Positions 15,772-24,489 of a DNA stretch of 53,417 bases are shown here, one piece after another. Source of the stretch: Oscillospiraceae bacterium (GTDB taxonomy: Bacteria; Bacillota; Clostridia; Saccharofermentanales; Fastidiosipilaceae). The DNA lies in the NCBI GenBank assembly GCA_029983685.1, contig JASBZA010000011.1:1-53417 (forward strand). Reading direction: 5' to 3'. The notes under the pieces were generated by a model, which saw nothing but the letters and a program-made list of their open reading frames with translations, had not been told where the DNA came from and searched no databases. Each line of letters begins with the position of its first letter. Within the stretch, counting starts at the first letter, position 1. The translations under genes and the position numbers were made by a program.

Positions 15772-18012
15772 ATGGAAGTAAGTTATAATCCACAGTGCGG
15801 CAAGCGTCGATCACTGTTTTCATCGCAACATGATTTTCTTTTGAAAATTAAAAGTTTATACGAAAAACAAAATGTACTATATATCTTAGTAGATACTTTT
15901 TCAGGGAACAATTTGCACATTCGTATCAGCTTTCCGGAACTTGCGACATTCCGTTTTGAGATGTGGGCAGGAGAGCATCAGGAAGACATAAGCCGCCCTA
16001 TTGACAATGAGCTTAAAATGGAGGAGACAAGACTTTCCGAGTTAGAGGATCGATATGTCTTCGGGACAGATCTTGTGCAAATACATCTAAAAAAAGCATT
16101 TTGGGAAATGTCGGTTTACTCTCATGACAAGCTAATAAGCCAAGAACAAGTTTTAGATACCAATGTGGATAATCGCTGGAAAGTTCTTCCTACAGGTTTG
16201 GATTTTGATGAAGCCGGCAGACCACAGGCGGCCAGAGCAACTTTTGCCTTGTATACGGATGAAGCCTTTTATGGATTTGGAGATAGCTTTACAGAACTAG
16301 ATAAGCGTGGCCGGAAGTTTGAGATATGGCAAAGAGATGCATTGTCTACAAATTCAGAACATAGCTATAAAGGCCAACCCTTTTTCATTAGTAGCCGTGG
16401 TTTTGCAATTTTCCTTAATACCTATACTAGAAGCCATTTTGATATGGGTATGTCTAGCCAACTTAGTTGGCAAATGGCGTCGGAAGACGGCACGATGGAC
16501 TACCTCTTTTTTGTTGCTGTATCAGATAATCCTTATAAAGAATTAGTCCGCCGTTATACGGCATACTTTGGCCAAATTCCCTCTGTACCGGAGTGGGCTT
16601 TCGGCTATTGGCAGTCCAAGTGCAGTTACCAGACACAAGAAGAAGTAGAGCAGGTTGTAAGAGAAGCGGAGGCTAATGGTATCCTGTTAGATCTTATCCA
16701 CATTGATAATTGGCAGGAAGTACCCAATCAGGGATTATGGATATGGGACAGGGAACGTTTTCCGGATCCTAAGGGAATGATTCAATTTCTACATGAGCGA
16801 AATGTACGCCTTTCCCTTTGGATTTTCCCCTACGTATCAGAGCGTTCTCCCTATTTTGAGCATTTTGCAGCCAAAAAATATTTTGTCATGTCTACGTCAG
16901 AGCAAGGTCCTACGCGCTTTAAGGCAACAGCAGACGCGGAAGACTTGGTTGCATGTTTCGACTTTACTAATCCGGAGGTACGTACTTGGTACAGTGAGAA
17001 GGTAAAAGAAATCATAGAACTGGGTGTAGATGTCATTAAAAATGATTTTTCAGAGGCCGTTCCGGAAGATGTCTTGTTTTTTGATGGAAGCAGCGGTGTC
17101 CAAAGCCATAATCGCTTACCCTACCTTTATGCCAAAACCATTTACGACGCTATGGCAGATGCCTGCCATGGAACCGGGCGAGTGCCTATGTTATGGAGCA
17201 GAAGCGGCTATGCCGGCCAACAAACCATCCCGGCAGTTTGGGCAGGCGATTCGGGCGTTTTAGCTGCAGATCATGCCGCCCTATTGCATAGCGGCCTATC
17301 ACTGGCCTTGTGCGGTGTTTGTTTTTGGGGCTTTGATTTAGGCGGCTTTTACTATACCGCTCCGACAGGAGATGAGCATTTGCCACCCGAAGAGGATTAT
17401 TTGCAGTCTATGATTTTGGGCTTAGCCATGCCGCTTTCACGTGCGCATGGAAAAAGTGCACGTGAACCCTGGAAGTATTCGAGTCGGGTATTAGAGAACG
17501 TACAAAAATATAATAACTTGCGTCATGCTCTCCGGCCCTATCTTTACGGTTTATCTTTACTTGCCAAGCGAGACAGTATTCCCTTACTCCGGCCCCTATT
17601 TATGGAATATCCGCATGATATCCGGGCAAGGTATGAAACGCTATCTTATATGCTGGGGGATTGCTTTTTGATAGCACCGGCCTTTGACAGGGAAAAATAT
17701 GCGGTTTACCTACCTAGCGGAACGTGGTTTGAAGCAAAAACAAAACAACGCATTAAGGGTGGGTGCTATGTAGAAGTTGAGAAAGAGCTAGGTAGACTTG
17801 CCATTTGGATTCGCGGGAACAGTGCTTTTTTGATGAGAAAAAAAGGAAAGCTTTATTTGGAAATATTTGATGCAGGAGATGTGAATCAAGAAATTCTCAC
17901 CTGTGATGAAGCAGGAAATATTTGTTCGCACTCTGTTTGCGTCATGGCTTCAGGAGGAAAAGTTAGTGTTGAGACCGATTTAACTTTTGATGAACTTGAA
18001 CGATTCAGTTAA
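15772..18012 (+). CDS. GH31 alpha-glycosidase
   Basis: This 746-residue enzyme of glycoside hydrolase family 31 acts on alpha-glucosides or alpha-xylosides. The nucleophile region reads GVDVIKNDFSE (Asp at about 425) and the acid/base region RSGYAGQQTIPAVWAGDSG (Asp at about 493). The N-terminal beta-domain contains FYGFGDSFTELDKRG. There is no signal peptide, so it works inside the cell on imported sugar. The context of MalQ and a maltose-type importer favours an alpha-glucosidase such as an isomaltase, but the KxDFxE and RSGYAG pattern is also seen in YicI-like alpha-xylosidases. The substrate is not settled by sequence. Confidence 0.9.
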   Translation: MEVSYNPQCGKRRSLFSSQHDFLLKIKSLYEKQNVLYILVDTFSGNNLHIRISFPELATFRFEMWAGEHQEDISRPIDNELKMEETRLSELEDRYVFGTDLVQIHLKKAFWEMSVYSHDKLISQEQVLDTNVDNRWKVLPTGLDFDEAGRPQAARATFALYTDEAFYGFGDSFTELDKRGRKFEIWQRDALSTNSEHSYKGQPFFISSRGFAIFLNTYTRSHFDMGMSSQLSWQMASEDGTMDYLFFVAVSDNPYKELVRRYTAYFGQIPSVPEWAFGYWQSKCSYQTQEEVEQVVREAEANGILLDLIHIDNWQEVPNQGLWIWDRERFPDPKGMIQFLHERNVRLSLWIFPYVSERSPYFEHFAAKKYFVMSTSEQGPTRFKATADAEDLVACFDFTNPEVRTWYSEKVKEIIELGVDVIKNDFSEAVPEDVLFFDGSSGVQSHNRLPYLYAKTIYDAMADACHGTGRVPMLWSRSGYAGQQTIPAVWAGDSGVLAADHAALLHSGLSLALCGVCFWGFDLGGFYYTAPTGDEHLPPEEDYLQSMILGLAMPLSRAHGKSAREPWKYSSRVLENVQKYNNLRHALRPYLYGLSLLAKRDSIPLLRPLFMEYPHDIRARYETLSYMLGDCFLIAPAFDREKYAVYLPSGTWFEAKTKQRIKGGCYVEVEKELGRLAIWIRGNSAFLMRKKGKLYLEIFDAGDVNQEILTCDEAGNICSHSVCVMASGGKVSVETDLTFDELERFS

Positions 18013-18026
18013 ATAAGGAGTAGAAA

Positions 18027-19517
18027 ATGAAACGCAAAAGTGGAATATTATTGCCGGTATTCAGCTTGCCTTCGGACTATGGTATTGGCAGCTTTTCAAA
18101 AGAAGCGTATCAATGGATTGATTTTCTTGCAGATGCCGGCCAGCATTTTTGGCAGACCTTACCTCTCGGGCCTACCGGCTACGGCGACTCCCCATACCAG
18201 TCTTTTTCAACCTTTGCCGGAAACCCCTATTTTATTGATTTAGAAGAATTTATCGAAGAGGGCTGGTTATCCGAAGAGGCGGTAAAGTCCGTTGATGTCG
18301 GAACCATAGGCTCCAAGATTGATTACCATAAAATTTATCAAACGCGTTTTGCTTTATTGCGTCAAGCCTTTAATCAAAGTCCCTATGCTTTGGGAGAGTA
18401 TTCTGCTGCTTTTCAGAACTTTTGCGAAGAAAACAGGGCATGGTTAGATGACTATTGTCTCTACAGTGCGCTAAAAGACCGCTTTGAAGGTATATCCTTT
18501 ATGGAATGGCCGGAGCCTATTCGCTTGAGAAATAAGGAGGCTCTTGATTATTTGGCTCCGGTTTTGGAAAAAGATATAAATTTTTATGCCTTTATTCAAT
18601 ACTATTTCTCCAAACAATGGTTGAAACTTAAGGCGTATGCAAACAGTAAATCCATTGTCATTATTGGCGATTTACCTATCTATGTTGCACCGGACTCTGC
18701 GGATACCTGGGCCAATCCGGAGCTGTTTTTGCTTGATAAAAAAGGACAACCTCTTGAAGTCGCCGGTTGCCCACCGGACGCCTTTTCTGAGGACGGACAG
18801 TTATGGGGGAATCCCCTCTATGATTGGCCTTATCACCAAAGGAGCCACTTTGGCTGGTGGAAGGCGCGGCTAGAGAAGGCTTTTGAACTGTATGATGTTT
18901 TGCGCATAGATCATTTTCGAGGTTTTGACGCCTACTGGTCTGTCCCTTACGGAGAAAAAACAGCTAAAAACGGACAATGGAACCCGGGACCTGCCATGCG
19001 TTTTATTGAATTTTTAAAAGACATTGTTCCTGACCAAAAAATTATAGCTGAAGACTTAGGCTTCTTGACACCAAGCGTCCGCAACTTGTTGGGAAAAAGC
19101 GGATTTCCCGGCATGAAAGTCCTGCAATTTGCATTTGATTCACGTGAAGAGAGTGACTATCTCCCGCATAATTACTCGAGAAACTGTGTGGTATATACAG
19201 GTACGCATGATAACGATACCACCGCCGGATGGTGTCGGCATCTGAAGCGTTCGGATTGGGATTTCTGCTGTGAATATCTTCATATACGACCGGGAGAAAA
19301 GCATCCGACAGAGATTATTGTCTCAGCGGCAATGGGATCTGTAGCAGATACCTGCATCATTCCCTTACAGGATTATTTGGAATTGGGTACGGAGGCCAGA
19401 ATAAATACACCTTCGACAGTTGGTGACAACTGGACTTGGCGGATGAGCAAAGAAATGATTGGTGAAGATTTGGCAAAGAAAATTTATCGCATGACATCTA
19501 TGTACGGACGTCTATGA
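18027..19517 (+). CDS. malQ: 4-alpha-glucanotransferase (amylomaltase)
   Basis: This GH77 enzyme of 496 residues transfers alpha-1,4-glucan segments between maltodextrins. The three catalytic acids are visible: nucleophile D295 in RIDHFRGFDAYW, acid/base E342 in IAEDLGFLTP, and D395 in GTHDNDTTAGW. The conserved substrate loop PINTPSTV-type sequence near the end reads EARINTPSTVGDNW. AAGGAG precedes the ATG, 15 bases after the GH31 gene. Confidence 0.95.
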   Translation: MKRKSGILLPVFSLPSDYGIGSFSKEAYQWIDFLADAGQHFWQTLPLGPTGYGDSPYQSFSTFAGNPYFIDLEEFIEEGWLSEEAVKSVDVGTIGSKIDYHKIYQTRFALLRQAFNQSPYALGEYSAAFQNFCEENRAWLDDYCLYSALKDRFEGISFMEWPEPIRLRNKEALDYLAPVLEKDINFYAFIQYYFSKQWLKLKAYANSKSIVIIGDLPIYVAPDSADTWANPELFLLDKKGQPLEVAGCPPDAFSEDGQLWGNPLYDWPYHQRSHFGWWKARLEKAFELYDVLRIDHFRGFDAYWSVPYGEKTAKNGQWNPGPAMRFIEFLKDIVPDQKIIAEDLGFLTPSVRNLLGKSGFPGMKVLQFAFDSREESDYLPHNYSRNCVVYTGTHDNDTTAGWCRHLKRSDWDFCCEYLHIRPGEKHPTEIIVSAAMGSVADTCIIPLQDYLELGTEARINTPSTVGDNWTWRMSKEMIGEDLAKKIYRMTSMYGRL

Positions 19518-19550
19518 TAAAAATTAAATGTTTTGAATGAGGATAACGAA

Positions 19551-21101
19551 ATGCTATTTCAATGCGATACGAAGACGGCAATTGTAGATACAAGTCAAGG
19601 AAAGGTACAAGGCTATGTCTGGAATGATTTGCTTATTTTTAAGGGCATTCCTTATGCAAGGGCAAGGCGCTTTCATCGGCCTGAAGCTTATCCGGCTTGG
19701 CAAGGCATTTTAAATTGTACAAACTATGGCAAGGTTGCACCGCTGATTGAAGAGGAAAATCCATCAGGAGAATTATTAGTCCCGCACCGTTATTGGCCTA
19801 CGGATGAGCATTGCCAAAATTTAAATATTTGGACTCCCGGAACCGATGACAAGAAGCGACCGGTCCTATTTTGGTTACATGGAGGAGGCTATGACTCAGG
19901 TTCTGCTATTGAACAGGTGGCCTATGACGGTTTTGCCATGGCATCGTATGGCGATGTTGTGGTGGTCACTGTAAACCACCGACTTAATTTGTTGGGGTAC
20001 TTAGACCTTTCGGATTTTGGTCAAGCTTATGAAAACTCCGGGAATGCGGGTACCGAGGATATAATTTTTGCTTTGCGCTGGGTAGTAGATAATATCGCCT
20101 TCTTTGGCGGTGACCCGGAAAATATTACTGTCTTCGGGCAATCCGGAGGTGGCGGCAAGCTTACGACTTTGCTTCAGTCTCCACAAGCGGACGGCTTGTT
20201 TCAAAAAGGCATCAATATGTCCGGTGTTGTAGGGACGCTTTTGCCGGATAATACAGAAAGTGGAGAAGACTTGGCCAAAGCCCTTTTTAAAGAGCTGAGA
20301 ATCCACTCAGTTGCTGAAATGGAAGAAATCGATTTTTATCTTTTGGCCAAAGCTTACAAGAGGGTGAAGACCGAATGGGAAAAAGCAAATAAGAAGTTGC
20401 ATTTTGCTCCGCATCCGAATCGTTTTTATGCAGGAGATCCGCTACGCGTCGGTTTTCGACAGGAAAGTAAAGAAATTCCTTTAATTGTCGGTAGTGTTTT
20501 TGGTGAGTTCACATCCTTTGTCCCATCGCCGTATCATGAAGGCACAGAGGAAGACATGCTAGAGCAACTTTTCTCCATTCTGGGTAAAGAACGAACAGAA
20601 AAACTGCTGCCTCTATTTAAGGCAGCGTATCCAAAGAGGCCCATTATTGATTTATTAAAGATCGATTATCTATTTCGAGAGCCGGCCAGACAATACATCG
20701 AAGCCCGAAGTCAATTGGGCTCGCCCACTTGGTCTTATCTTTTTGACATGGATCAGAAAATTTTTGGCCGTCAAACCCCCTGGCATTGTTGTGATATCCC
20801 CTTTGCTTTTCATAATGTGGATTTGGTAGAATATCCCAATGGAAATCGTGCACCTGCTAAGCAACTAGAAAAACAAATTTTTGCCTCGGTTATTGCCTTT
20901 GCTCGAGATGGTAATCCCAATCACGCAGGTTTTGTAGAATGGCCTAAGAGTATGAAGGGTAAAGAATACACTATGTGTTTTAACGAAAACACGCAGGTCA
21001 AAGTGAATTTTGACCATCAACTAATGAAAGAGGTAATCGTTTTACTTGCGCCTCTAATGCAGGAGAAGGGTGCATTGCCAAAGGGAGACATACAACATTA
21101 G
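19551..21101 (+). CDS. Type B carboxylesterase
   Basis: This 516-residue alpha/beta-hydrolase of the type B carboxylesterase/para-nitrobenzyl esterase family has the oxyanion-hole LFWLHGGGYDSGS, the Ser nucleophile in FGQSGGGG (S198), an acid in VGSVFGEFTSF, and a His region CDIPFAFHN. The frame is open from a TTG at 19533, but the ATG at 19551 with GAGG nine bases upstream is preferred. It has no signal peptide and is therefore cytoplasmic. Its place in a glucan operon suggests it removes acyl groups from imported sugars, or detoxifies a plant ester. The substrate is unknown. Confidence 0.88.
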   Translation: MLFQCDTKTAIVDTSQGKVQGYVWNDLLIFKGIPYARARRFHRPEAYPAWQGILNCTNYGKVAPLIEEENPSGELLVPHRYWPTDEHCQNLNIWTPGTDDKKRPVLFWLHGGGYDSGSAIEQVAYDGFAMASYGDVVVVTVNHRLNLLGYLDLSDFGQAYENSGNAGTEDIIFALRWVVDNIAFFGGDPENITVFGQSGGGGKLTTLLQSPQADGLFQKGINMSGVVGTLLPDNTESGEDLAKALFKELRIHSVAEMEEIDFYLLAKAYKRVKTEWEKANKKLHFAPHPNRFYAGDPLRVGFRQESKEIPLIVGSVFGEFTSFVPSPYHEGTEEDMLEQLFSILGKERTEKLLPLFKAAYPKRPIIDLLKIDYLFREPARQYIEARSQLGSPTWSYLFDMDQKIFGRQTPWHCCDIPFAFHNVDLVEYPNGNRAPAKQLEKQIFASVIAFARDGNPNHAGFVEWPKSMKGKEYTMCFNENTQVKVNFDHQLMKEVIVLLAPLMQEKGALPKGDIQH

Positions 21102-21123
21102 AAAGTAAGAAAAGGGCGTATTA

Positions 21124-22173
21124 ATGACTTCAGGCAAGCTAACAATAAAGGATATTGCTAAACAATCAGGCTATAGTATCTCGACCGTTTCACGTGCAAT
21201 AAACAATCATCCAGACATCAATAGTCAGACGCGCCGGGATATTATGGAGCTTATTGATGAAACCGGCTTTATTCCTAATGATTCTGCTCGCTTCCTGAAG
21301 AGGACAGCATCTAATAGCATTGCGATTATGGTCAAAGGGATTACGAATCCCTTTTTCAGCGGAATGATTCACTATATTGAAAACTACATTCAAGAGTTAT
21401 CCTATACTACTATTTTGCGACATGTGGCGAGTGAAGAAGATGAAGTGCTAGTTGCTATGTCCTTGGTCAAAGAACGTAAATTGAAAGGCATTGTTTTTTT
21501 AGGTGGTGCTTTTATCCACGACATGGAGCAGCTGGATAAATTGGGTGTCCCTTATGTTTTTTCTACCATTGGCAATCTTGATGGACGAGTAGAATCAGCG
21601 GAAAAAGTTGCCAATGTGGCAGTGGATGATGTAGATGCTGCTATGCAGGCAGTAGATTATTTGATTTCTCTTGGACATAAGAAAATAGGCATTATTTCAG
21701 AAGGACTACAGTTAGCTTCAGTTGGCCAATTGCGCTGGAAGGGCTATTTGAAGTCCCTACAAAAAGCGGGTATAGCTATGGACCCCAAGTTGACTTATGA
21801 GGCTAACGAGGGGATCGAACACTATACTGTGCAAAATGGATACAAAGGGGCCCGTACTTTACTGGACAACAATCCGGAAATGTCGGCACTGTTTTGTATC
21901 TCGGACGTTTTGGCCATGGGAGCCTGCCGTGCACTGATTGACGCGGGGAAAAAAATACCGGAGGATATTGCTGTAGTAGGTTTTGACGGAATCGATATGG
22001 GGGATTATTTTATTCCTCGTCTTACCACGATTAAACAGCCTCAGGAGAAGTTAGCTAAGGCCACAATGAGCCTTTTGTTTGATATGATTAACAAGAAAAG
22101 TGGGCCCCAAAACCTCCTCTATCCGGCTCAGCTAATCATTAAAGAATCTACAGAATTAAGCAAAAACAAATAA
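21124..22173 (+). CDS. LacI-family transcriptional regulator
   Basis: This 349-residue protein starts with the LacI helix-turn-helix and hinge (LTIKDIAKQSGYSISTVSRA, about 6-25, then INNHPDINSQTRRDI), followed by a periplasmic-binding-like effector domain ending in PQEKLAKATMSLLFDMI. It is the last gene of the cassette and most likely represses it at the palindrome 12400-12427, with a malto- or isomalto-oligosaccharide as the inducer. This pairing is inferred from position and operator shape. Confidence 0.92.
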   Translation: MTSGKLTIKDIAKQSGYSISTVSRAINNHPDINSQTRRDIMELIDETGFIPNDSARFLKRTASNSIAIMVKGITNPFFSGMIHYIENYIQELSYTTILRHVASEEDEVLVAMSLVKERKLKGIVFLGGAFIHDMEQLDKLGVPYVFSTIGNLDGRVESAEKVANVAVDDVDAAMQAVDYLISLGHKKIGIISEGLQLASVGQLRWKGYLKSLQKAGIAMDPKLTYEANEGIEHYTVQNGYKGARTLLDNNPEMSALFCISDVLAMGACRALIDAGKKIPEDIAVVGFDGIDMGDYFIPRLTTIKQPQEKLAKATMSLLFDMINKKSGPQNLLYPAQLIIKESTELSKNK

Positions 22174-22244
22174 AATTCTATTGTTAAAGACATTTTTTAT
22201 ACTTTCTTACTGTAGGCAGAGTATAGAGCCTGATTGGATGTAAT

Positions 22245-22294
22245 AAGGACAGCTACCGTTATGCCTATTCTTGTCGTTTTGCCTGAGGCTAATT
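22245..22294 (+). repeat. Right, decayed copy of the pyrI 3' end
   Basis: AAGGACAGCTACCGTTATGC and the following five bases match pyrI 11945-11969 at 23 of 25 positions. The next 25 bases match at about 10, with TAATT shared at the end. In the pyrI frame it reads KDSYRYAYSCRFA and stop against KDTYRCAYC in PyrI, so zinc ligands are lost. Sequence left of 22245 shows no similarity to pyrI. It looks like a remnant of the old pyrI end. Confidence 0.6.
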
Positions 22295-22317
22295 ACTAAA
22301 ATTTTCTTGCTTTCGCC

Positions 22318-22346
22318 TTGCAAATTTTATACGCTTAGCCTAGATA
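22318..22346 (+). promoter_or_regulatory. Promoter of the flavoprotein/AcnX operon
   Basis: TTGCAA (22318-22323) and TAGATA (22341-22346) are separated by 17 bases, with the start of transcription near 22353, about 33 bases before the gene. No operator-like palindrome is apparent around it. Confidence 0.5.
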
Positions 22347-22385
22347 ACAGCAAAAATTATCAACATCAGAAAGGACCTTAGGCTT

Positions 22386-24479
22386 ATGGACCGGCAACAA
22401 ACAATGGAAAGAACAGACCTTAGAGATGCATCCAAGCTGGATGTACTCTTTACCCCCTGGAAAATCAAGAATTGCGAGATTAAGAACCGCATTGTTTTGA
22501 CCTCTATGGGCGGGACCAACCTTTTGGGCTGGATGGAGAAAAATCACTTCGATGAAGTGGGCGCACGCTTCATTCAGACGGTGGCAGAAAATAATGTGGG
22601 TCTTTTATTGCCCGGTTGTCAGCCGGTTTATAACCCTATGTACGGCCAGTGGTTATATAAGAATAAGAAGATGTATGAAGACTTGGCCCAATGGCTACCG
22701 GAATTTCACAAGACCGGGGCCAAATTATTCGTTCAGTTAACCGCCGGTTTTGGCCGGTCTTTTACCATTTCACCCATGATGGAAACCCTTTATACCAATA
22801 AGGTTTTACGCTTCTTATCGAAGCCCGTCATGAACCTGGATAAGATTACGGCTTCGGCTAGTCCATCGCCTAATCGCTGGTCGGACAAGGTGCCCTCTCG
22901 TGCTATGACCATTCCCGAAATCGAAGAAATGGTTAATGGCTTTGCCCAATCGGCCAAACTTTTGAAGGAGGCCGGTGTCGACGGCGTTGAAGTCCATGCG
23001 GTTCATGAAGGCTATCTTTTGGACCAGTTTACCTTGCCTTATGTCAATAAACGCCAAGACGCTTACGGCGGCAGTTTCGAAAACCGCTATCGTTTTGCCG
23101 TGGAAATCGTTCAGGCCATTAAGAAAACCTGTGGAGACGACTTTCCGGTTTCGCTGCGTTACAGTGTCGTGTCTAAGACCAAGGGCTTCCGCCAAGGCGC
23201 CCTTCCCGGTGAAGCATTTGAAGAAGTCGGTCGTGATATGGAAGAATCCGAACGCGCGGCCAAGTACCTGCAAGATGCCGGCTACGACATGCTGAATTGT
23301 GACAACGGCACCTACGATGCCTGGTACTGGGCCCATCCGCCGATTTATATGCCTCAGAACTGCAATCTGGAATATGTTGAGCATATTAAGAAATTTGTGG
23401 AAATTCCGGTTGTGGCGGCCGGTCGTATGGATCCTTACACAGGAGCAGAATCCATCGCCCAAGGCAAGCTGGACGGTGTCGGTTTTGCCAGGCAATTTTT
23501 GGCCGATCCGGAATGGGTGACGAAGCTTAAGGAAGACAGAGAAGAGGAGATCCGTCCGTGTATACTCTGCCACAATGCGTGCTTCAACATGAGCAGTTAT
23601 AAGGGCGCTCCCAATATGCAAGACCTCCACGACAGCTTGAACTTAAGCCGCTGTGCAGTAAATGCGGAGATGATGCAGTGGGATAAGCACTATATTGAGA
23701 AGACCTCCAATCCCAAGACAGTCCATATCATAGGCGGAGGTGTCGGCGGCATGGAAGCGGCCAGAGTTCTGAAATTAAGAGGCCATGAACCCGTTATTTA
23801 TGAAAAGTCCGACATCTTAGGCGGTGTGGTCATACCGGGCGGTGCCGAATCTTACAAGAAGCCCATGCTTAATCTCTTGGACTGGTATCGCCATCAGATG
23901 AACAAGTTGGGCATCACAGTCCATTACAATACGGAAATGAAGCCTGGCCAAGACTTCGGCGACGATCCGGTTATTTGGGCCACCGGAGCCAAGCCTGTTT
24001 TCCTTAAGAATGTTCCCGGATTTGAAAGGACCGTTGAAGCAACCGATTTCCTGAACGGTGCTCCGGTAGGCGACAAGGTTGCAGTCATAGGAGGCAGCTT
24101 AACCGGCTGCGAGATTGCCTATGAACTGGCTTTGCATGGCAAAAAGCCTTTCATTATCGAGATGCAAGACGACCTGATTAAGCAAAAGGGCGTCTGTTTG
24201 GCTAACAGCTCCTACTTGCGCGAGTGGTTCCAATGGCAAGAGGTGCCGGTATACTTAGAGAGCACTTTGGCCAAAGTCGAAGACGGTGCGGTGGTCTATA
24301 AGGACAAAGACGGCAAGGAGCACAGAGAAACTTGTGACTCGGTTATTTCAGCGGTCGGCTACAGACCAGAGCCCCCCATCACAAAAGTTCAGAACCAATA
24401 CATGGTCGGCGATTGCCAAAAGGTCGGAAATATTATGACCGTCGTTTGGGAAGCTTACGAAACGGCTATGAAGATTTAG
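22386..24479 (+). CDS. Old-yellow-enzyme-type Fe-S flavoprotein oxidoreductase
   Basis: This 697-residue enzyme has the layout of 2,4-dienoyl-CoA reductase, BaiCD/BaiH and enoate reductases. An FMN-binding TIM barrel (about 15-385) shows GVDGVEVHAVHEGYLLDQFT and YGGSFENRYRF. A 4Fe-4S site follows with Cys in CILCHNACFN and SRCAVN (about 395-425). FAD/NAD(P)-binding Rossmann domains follow (IIGGGVGGMEAARVLKLRG, then VAVIGGSLTGCEIAYELAL). It probably reduces an activated C=C bond. It is followed 10 bases later by the AcnX large subunit, so it may reduce the unsaturated product of that dehydratase. The real substrate is unknown. Confidence 0.85.
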   Translation: MDRQQTMERTDLRDASKLDVLFTPWKIKNCEIKNRIVLTSMGGTNLLGWMEKNHFDEVGARFIQTVAENNVGLLLPGCQPVYNPMYGQWLYKNKKMYEDLAQWLPEFHKTGAKLFVQLTAGFGRSFTISPMMETLYTNKVLRFLSKPVMNLDKITASASPSPNRWSDKVPSRAMTIPEIEEMVNGFAQSAKLLKEAGVDGVEVHAVHEGYLLDQFTLPYVNKRQDAYGGSFENRYRFAVEIVQAIKKTCGDDFPVSLRYSVVSKTKGFRQGALPGEAFEEVGRDMEESERAAKYLQDAGYDMLNCDNGTYDAWYWAHPPIYMPQNCNLEYVEHIKKFVEIPVVAAGRMDPYTGAESIAQGKLDGVGFARQFLADPEWVTKLKEDREEEIRPCILCHNACFNMSSYKGAPNMQDLHDSLNLSRCAVNAEMMQWDKHYIEKTSNPKTVHIIGGGVGGMEAARVLKLRGHEPVIYEKSDILGGVVIPGGAESYKKPMLNLLDWYRHQMNKLGITVHYNTEMKPGQDFGDDPVIWATGAKPVFLKNVPGFERTVEATDFLNGAPVGDKVAVIGGSLTGCEIAYELALHGKKPFIIEMQDDLIKQKGVCLANSSYLREWFQWQEVPVYLESTLAKVEDGAVVYKDKDGKEHRETCDSVISAVGYRPEPPITKVQNQYMVGDCQKVGNIMTVVWEAYETAMKI

Positions 24480-24489
24480 GAGGCAGGCT

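Noticed and set aside
22815..23630. Minus-strand open frame of 271 codons
   Set aside because: It lies fully inside the flavoprotein gene, has no ribosome site and reads as low-quality His/Phe-rich protein, a shadow of GC-biased codons.
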